Shown here in pieces: positions 60,133-64,000 of a stretch of 64,000 nt of DNA. The translations under genes were made by a program, and so were the position numbers. The DNA comes from Companilactobacillus versmoldensis DSM 14857 = KCTC 3814 (GTDB taxonomy: Bacteria; Bacillota; Bacilli; Lactobacillales; Lactobacillaceae), in contig NZ_AZFA01000002.1 of assembly GCF_001434295.1 (NCBI RefSeq), positions 149,167 through 213,166 of the forward strand, in the 5' to 3' direction. Positions within the stretch are counted from its first letter, which is position 1. Each line of letters opens with the position of its first letter. The notes under the pieces are model-generated. The model saw only the letters and a program-made list of their open reading frames with translations. It was not told where the DNA came from and ran no database searches.

Positions 60133-61470
60133 TTACTCCTTCACAATTTTTCCTAAGAATTCATCGAAAAAGTCGATAAAATCTAAATAATCTTGGATAC
60201 GAATGTTCTCGTTAGACGCGTGATTGCCAGCTTTAGAATAACTAACTCCACAAGCGACGATTGGTGCCTGAGAATATTTATTGACCAAGTACATCGGCCC
60301 AGTTTCTGGACTCGATGGTAATATTTCAACTTTGTCTTCACCGCCAAAATAATCTTTAGCAGTATCGATCAAGGTATTCACAATGGGACTGTCTAGATCC
60401 CAGCGATAACCTTTCTCACCTAACAGGTAAGATACCTTGATATCTTCAAATCCTTGATTATTCAAATAATCGGTCAACTTTTTAAATAAATCATGAGGAT
60501 CTTGATCTGGTACCAAGCGGAATTCCAATTTAGCTTTGGCCAATTTAGGAGTGACGGTTTTGACACCTTGACCTTCCCAACCACTAGATAAACCTTCAAT
60601 GTTGATCGTTGGTTCAAAGGTCAAATTGTAATTGACCGATTTATTTTTCAATAGTGGAGTCGTCAAGCCTAATGCCTCTTTCAAATCGGGTTCGATTGTT
60701 TGTGCGACTAAAGCTTTTTCACGCTCACTAGGTTCAACTACATCATCGTAAAAACCAGGAATCAAGATTCTACCGTCTTTATCCCGTAAAGCATTCAATG
60801 CCTGAGTCAATCGCCAGGTAGCACTGTCGACTACTGCAGCATATGATGAATGAAGATCTGCGTTAGCAGAAATAGCTTCAAGTTCAAAACAGAGCACACC
60901 TTTAGTACCACCATTGAAGCCGAACTGCTCATGTTCATTTTTAAAACCAGACTCCCAAATCACCATGTCTGCTGATAATTCATTTTGATGAAGTTTTAAA
61001 TAATCTTCCAAATGTTGGCTAGCAACTTCTTCAGCACCTTCAATCAAAAATTTTATATTACAAGGCAGGTCACCATGTTCTTGACGATAAAGATTCAGAG
61101 CTGCGATCCGGCTGATCAAATCACCTTTACAATCTGAAGCACCGCGACCGATAAACTTGTCTGACGTTACCTGCAATTCGAAAGGATCCGACTCCCACAA
61201 TTCAAGTGGCTCCTCCGGCTGAACATCGTAATGATCGTAAATCAAAATCGTTGTGTCGCTTGGTTTTTCCGGCTTGGCGGAGGCAAAGACACAAGGGACA
61301 TCGTAATCATTCCAAACAGAAACTTCAGCGCCAAATTCGGTTAAGAGTTGTTCTAGAAATTTAGCTGTTTCTGGTTGAGCTTGCTGTTTAGCTGAAACGG
61401 ATGGCAAAGCAATGTATTTCTTTAATTGTTCGATTGATTGCTGAATCAATGGATCAGTAAGCTTTGACAC
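60133..61470 (-). CDS. M20-family metallopeptidase in the methionine operon
   Basis: A 445-residue M20/M25/M40 di-zinc hydrolase. YDHYDVQPEEPLELW (metal ligand His and Asp), GRGASDCKGDL, LIEGAEEVASQ and GVSYSKAGNHASNENI are the active-site motifs. The GTG start has GGAGGG 7 bases upstream. It probably releases methionine from dipeptides or N-acyl derivatives, which agrees with its position inside the met uptake operon. Substrate is inferred. Confidence 0.9.
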   Translation of the reverse strand: MSKLTDPLIQQSIEQLKKYIALPSVSAKQQAQPETAKFLEQLLTEFGAEVSVWNDYDVPCVFASAKPEKPSDTTILIYDHYDVQPEEPLELWESDPFELQVTSDKFIGRGASDCKGDLISRIAALNLYRQEHGDLPCNIKFLIEGAEEVASQHLEDYLKLHQNELSADMVIWESGFKNEHEQFGFNGGTKGVLCFELEAISANADLHSSYAAVVDSATWRLTQALNALRDKDGRILIPGFYDDVVEPSEREKALVAQTIEPDLKEALGLTTPLLKNKSVNYNLTFEPTINIEGLSSGWEGQGVKTVTPKLAKAKLEFRLVPDQDPHDLFKKLTDYLNNQGFEDIKVSYLLGEKGYRWDLDSPIVNTLIDTAKDYFGGEDKVEILPSSPETGPMYLVNKYSQAPIVACGVSYSKAGNHASNENIRIQDYLDFIDFFDEFLGKIVKE

Positions 61471-61488
61471 GAAGATCCCTCCTTTTGA

Positions 61489-62316
61489 TTAATTAAAGTT
61501 ATAATTCCAAGCTGCGTAAGTTGAACCGTTGTAGACTTCTTTGATCTTCTTAGCAATAAATTTGGTCTGGTAAGCTTTAACAACTTTCTTGTAAGTCTTG
61601 TTATTCTTCTTGGATTTTGTTGTAGCAATAATATTAACGTAGGGTTTAGATTCTTTATTGATTTGTTCCTTATAAATAGCTGGTTCTGGTTTCAAATTAG
61701 CATCTTGAGCAACATCATTGTTGACAACTGCTGCACTAACATCGGTCAATGAATGAGCAGTTTGAGCTGCGTCTAATGGTGTCAGCTTTAAGTTTTTCTT
61801 ATTCTCAGTTACATCTTTTACGGTGTGCAATGAGGCATTATTCAACTTGATTAATCCAGCTTGTTGAAGAACTCTCAAACCACGATCCTCATTTGTTGCA
61901 TCACTAGGGATCGAAACCTTGTCGCCACTCTTCAACTGACTAAGACGTTTGATTTTATTTGAGTAAATTCTTTGCGGTGCAATGTAAGTATCACCGATAG
62001 CCACAACATTACCTTTATTAGCTTTATTCCAATCACGCATGAAGTGATAATTTTGGAAAGCGTTGATATCTAGCTCCCCAGATTCCAAAGCTTTATTTGG
62101 TGTGTTGTAATCGTTGAACTCAACTAGCTTCAAATTGATACCTTGTTTCTTTAACTTGTTAGCTAGAGGCTTCCAGATCCGGTCATCAGAACCGTAAATA
62201 CCTACTTTAAATGTTGTTTCATTAGCGTTCTTATTCCCGCAACCGGCAATAACTAATAATGAAACAGCCGCACAGACTACTAATAAAATTTTTCCTATCT
62301 TGTTGAATTTTTGCAT
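61489..62316 (-). CDS. metQ: MetQ-family methionine-binding lipoprotein (second copy)
   Basis: A 275-residue lipoprotein with lipobox VIAGC near residue 25. KVGIYGSDDRIWKPLANKLKK, ELDINAFQNYHF and SIPSDATNEDRGLRVL are family motifs. The ATG at 62316 has GGGGTGG 5 bases before it; the GTG three codons upstream is part of that site. It may bind a different methionine form than the neighbours. Confidence 0.92.
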   Translation of the reverse strand: MQKFNKIGKILLVVCAAVSLLVIAGCGNKNANETTFKVGIYGSDDRIWKPLANKLKKQGINLKLVEFNDYNTPNKALESGELDINAFQNYHFMRDWNKANKGNVVAIGDTYIAPQRIYSNKIKRLSQLKSGDKVSIPSDATNEDRGLRVLQQAGLIKLNNASLHTVKDVTENKKNLKLTPLDAAQTAHSLTDVSAAVVNNDVAQDANLKPEPAIYKEQINKESKPYVNIIATTKSKKNNKTYKKVVKAYQTKFIAKKIKEVYNGSTYAAWNYNFN

Positions 62317-62333
62317 CTTTTCCACCCCGAAAA

Positions 62334-63161
62334 TTATTTAAGTTTCAAATTCCAAGCTGTCACAGCATTATCTCCATAGACCTTTTTGATCTCTTTTGCA
62401 GTCTCCTTCGATTGATATGCTTTAACAACCTTCTTGTAATTCTTGTTGTTTCTTTGTTTCTTGTCAGCCACGATGATATTGATCCAGGGTTTCGACTTTT
62501 TAGTGATCTTTTCCCGATAGACCGCATTCTTAGGATTGAACTTAGCATCAGCAGCAACATTACCATTAACGATGGCTGCTGTTACATCATCCAATGATCG
62601 AGCTGTTTGCGCAGCATCTAATGTAATGAATTTCAAGTGCAATTTATTAGAAGTAACATCCTTAACAGACGGCAATTTCTTGTCCTTCAAAGTAATCAGA
62701 CCAGCTGATTCCAATAATTGCAATGCTCGCGCTTCATTGGACGAATCATTTGGTATCGTGATCTTAGCATTCTCCTTGATCTGGTCAATATTTTTGATCT
62801 TATGAGAATACATTGCCAGCGGTTGAATGATCGAATATCCAATTGGTACCAGATCCGTATGATGCGACTTGTTCCAAGAATCCAGGAAGTATGTATGTTG
62901 GTAGGCATTCATTTCTAATCCGCCTTGGGCTAACGCCATATTAGGTTGATTATAATCATTAAATTCCAGAATCTTTAAATTGATTCCTTCCTTCTTGACC
63001 TTCTTCTTGACCACTTCCCAGATAGGAGCATCTGAAGCATTGATACCGACACGCACAGTATTACTATCGTGTCGATTGCCACAGCCTGTTAATAATACTA
63101 AGCCCAGCATAACTGTGAACAACAACATTGGGACTCTTGCTACTTTAAAAAACTTGTTCAT
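62334..63161 (-). CDS. metQ: MetQ-family methionine-binding lipoprotein (first copy)
   Basis: A 275-residue lipoprotein with lipobox LLTGC near residue 23. RVGINASDAPIWEVVKKKVKK, GGLEMNAYQHTYF and TIPNDSSNEARALQLL mark the NlpA/MetQ family. It is the first gene of the T-box-controlled operon, with a GGGGAAA site. Its sequence differs throughout from the other two copies. Confidence 0.92.
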   Translation of the reverse strand: MNKFFKVARVPMLLFTVMLGLVLLTGCGNRHDSNTVRVGINASDAPIWEVVKKKVKKEGINLKILEFNDYNQPNMALAQGGLEMNAYQHTYFLDSWNKSHHTDLVPIGYSIIQPLAMYSHKIKNIDQIKENAKITIPNDSSNEARALQLLESAGLITLKDKKLPSVKDVTSNKLHLKFITLDAAQTARSLDDVTAAIVNGNVAADAKFNPKNAVYREKITKKSKPWINIIVADKKQRNNKNYKKVVKAYQSKETAKEIKKVYGDNAVTAWNLKLK

Positions 63162-63213
63162 TACTTTCCCCTTAATTCAATTACAAAAATGTACGATCAA
63201 TCATGATGATACC

Positions 63214-63274
63214 TCAATCTTTGAAAGAAGTTCTTGGTGGCTTAACTAATTTTGTAATAATCAGATTCCTCCTT
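63214..63274 (-). other. Orphan Shine-Dalgarno with a short ORF lacking ATG
   Basis: In the leader between T-box terminator and metQ, AAGGAGG at 63268-63274 is followed by CTG ATT ATT and an open frame of about 16 codons ending TGA at 63214. No ATG, GTG or TTG lies at normal spacing. It may be a relic of a lost gene start or a leader peptide using a weak start. Confidence 0.3.
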
Positions 63275-63312
63275 AAGAACAGCATTTCTCAAAGTTAAAA
63301 AATATATTAGAA

Positions 63313-63625
63313 AACAAAAAAAGCCGCTTCTAATCAGAACTCATATGAGTTCTATTTTAGAAGCGACTATTCGCGGTACCATTCTAATTCGAGACGAGCT
63401 TACACTTGTCTCCTCATCAACGTACAGACTAATTCTATACGCGTGTATGATAATGGATACCAGCCATTGCATCTTTATCAATTAAGACTCAGCGCACCAA
63501 TCACAGGTCATTTTCATTAAATCCATCTATTATCTCTCAGCAAATGATAACTTTCTGTAGTTCAGGATGTTAATTACTTCCCCTGATCGAGTTGTTTAAT
63601 TTAATAATTCTCTAACTAATCGTTG
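63313..63625 (-). ncRNA. T-box leader (probably methionyl-tRNA-responsive)
   Basis: Reading from 63625 down, the leader has a GAAGTAA AGTA-box (about 63575), AGAGAG, GGTGCG (63493-63498), a candidate ATG specifier at 63465-63472 and the T-box core AATGGTACCGCGAA (about 63370-63383). A terminator follows: GTCGCTTCTAA pairs with TTAGAAGCGGC and seven T residues. Uncharged tRNA would favour the antiterminator. The methionine assignment comes from the genes controlled and the ATG candidates. Confidence 0.88.
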
Positions 63626-63630
63626 TTATG

Positions 63631-63659
63631 ATAATACAATTTGAGAATTAGATTGTCAA
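63631..63659 (-). promoter_or_regulatory. Promoter of the T-box methionine operon
   Basis: A full consensus -35 TTGACA (63654-63659) and -10 TATTAT (63631-63636) are separated by 17 bases in the minus direction, directly upstream of the T-box leader. Confidence 0.85.
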
Positions 63660-63715
63660 ATTTAAATATTTGTTTGCAGAAAAGATAAATTTATAAAGGT
63701 CGTCAATTGAGAAAA

Positions 63716-63735
63716 CTCGGTAATTCATTGCCGAG
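63716..63735 (-). mobile_element. IS200/IS605 end hairpin
   Basis: CTCGGTAAT and ATTGCCGAG (one G-T pair) flank TC, forming a tight hairpin 5 bases beyond the transposase stop. Such subterminal hairpins are the cleavage substrates of Y1 transposases. The cleavage site was not defined. Confidence 0.6.
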
Positions 63736-63740
63736 ATGAA

Positions 63741-64000
63741 TCAATGTCTAGGACGACCCCCGTTGTATTTTGTTAATTGATCTTCGATATACTGCGCTAC
63801 TATCTCCTTTGAAACATTACCTGACGTACTCATGAAATAACTCGGCGACCACAAATGACCACCCCAGAGTTGGGACTTCGTTTCAGGATATTCCTTGAAC
63901 CATTGTCTAGCTGACATTCCCTTGAATGACTTCACGACAGAACTTGGTGTCATGTCAGGCGGGAAACTGATCATCATACGCACATGATCAGGCATTACTT
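63741..64000 (-). CDS. tnpA: IS200/IS605-family Y1 transposase, partial (5' end outside window)
   Basis: The frame continues past the right edge, so the start is not visible; 86 residues remain. MPDHVRMMISFPPDMTP matches the HUH region, where the second His of the motif (usually PDHVH) is Arg here. GGHLWSPSYFMSTSGN contains the catalytic tyrosine region. The missing His may inactivate the nuclease. It is probably a degenerate or decayed insertion sequence. Confidence 0.8.
   Translation of the reverse strand, partial: VMPDHVRMMISFPPDMTPSSVVKSFKGMSARQWFKEYPETKSQLWGGHLWSPSYFMSTSGNVSKEIVAQYIEDQLTKYNGGRPRH

Noticed and set aside
1..64000. CRISPR array, tRNA or rRNA genes
   Set aside because: No regularly spaced repeats, cloverleaf candidates or rRNA-like segments were noticed by eye; a covariance-model search would be needed to exclude small RNAs.

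Overview
The window is a low-GC chromosomal segment from a member of the Lactobacillaceae. The evidence is the lactobacillus-type propanediol-utilisation (pdu) operon, a ClpL ATPase, the gallate/protocatechuate decarboxylase set (LpdB/C/D), a methionine T-box ABC operon, a C69 dipeptidase and AGGAGGTGA-type ribosome binding sites. Genus cannot be fixed from the sequence alone. No rRNA, tRNA or CRISPR array was seen.

Positions 1-9243 (minus strand) hold the end of a cobalamin region. It reads, in transcription order: an ECF vitamin transporter (T, fused A1-A2, S), an EutP/PduV GTPase, an inositol-monophosphatase-family phosphatase, a PduO-type adenosyltransferase, a second ECF S component, CobD, CbiA, CbiB and a CbiC cut by the window edge. 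Positions 9299-23073 (minus) hold a compact pdu operon, pduABCDEGHKJLMN, adenosyltransferase (pduO), a separate HbpS/GlcG protein, pduP, pduQ, an acetate/propionate kinase and pduU. It encodes a B12-dependent diol/glycerol dehydratase in a bacterial microcompartment, and B12 made or imported by the first block feeds it. The control region (23074-23463) carries an exact CcpA cre match, inverted repeats and a -10 box without a good -35. A small divergent plus-strand operon follows: an FMN reductase, a second PduU-like shell protein and a secreted DUF4430 (transcobalamin-C-like) protein. It looks like a B12/microcompartment accessory cassette.

Positions 24832-44568 are mostly housekeeping or accessory genes. 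They are a purine permease facing a broken adenine/adenosine deaminase gene, MATE and EamA transporters, a small HTH regulator with ClpL under a palindromic operator, a 571-aa alpha/beta-hydrolase-like protein, Pgi, VanZ, an LtaS-like enzyme, a two-component system, a Cof-type HAD phosphatase, an oxidoreductase, a secreted 3D-like protein and a second FMN reductase. Positions 44680-56612 contain a domain-swapped GH3 glycosidase, a 3-hydroxyacyl-CoA dehydrogenase with a perfect cre site, a lone ABC ATPase, CoaBC with an unusual active-site substitution, the lpdC-lpdB-lpdD gallate decarboxylase operon with its LysR gene, a C69 dipeptidase and two tandem PspC proteins. Next comes a frameshifted TetR gene with an intact operator.

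Positions 57361-63660 are a methionine-uptake operon: promoter, T-box leader, metQ, metQ, M20 peptidase, metN, metI, a possible attenuator, a third metQ and a terminator. The window ends in a partial IS200/IS605 transposase with its end hairpin. Several genes (pduC, pduG, the MATE, purine permease, EamA and HAD genes) appear to start at TTG, placed 5-8 bases after a Shine-Dalgarno sequence. Those starts are shorter than the longest reading frames and are my inference.
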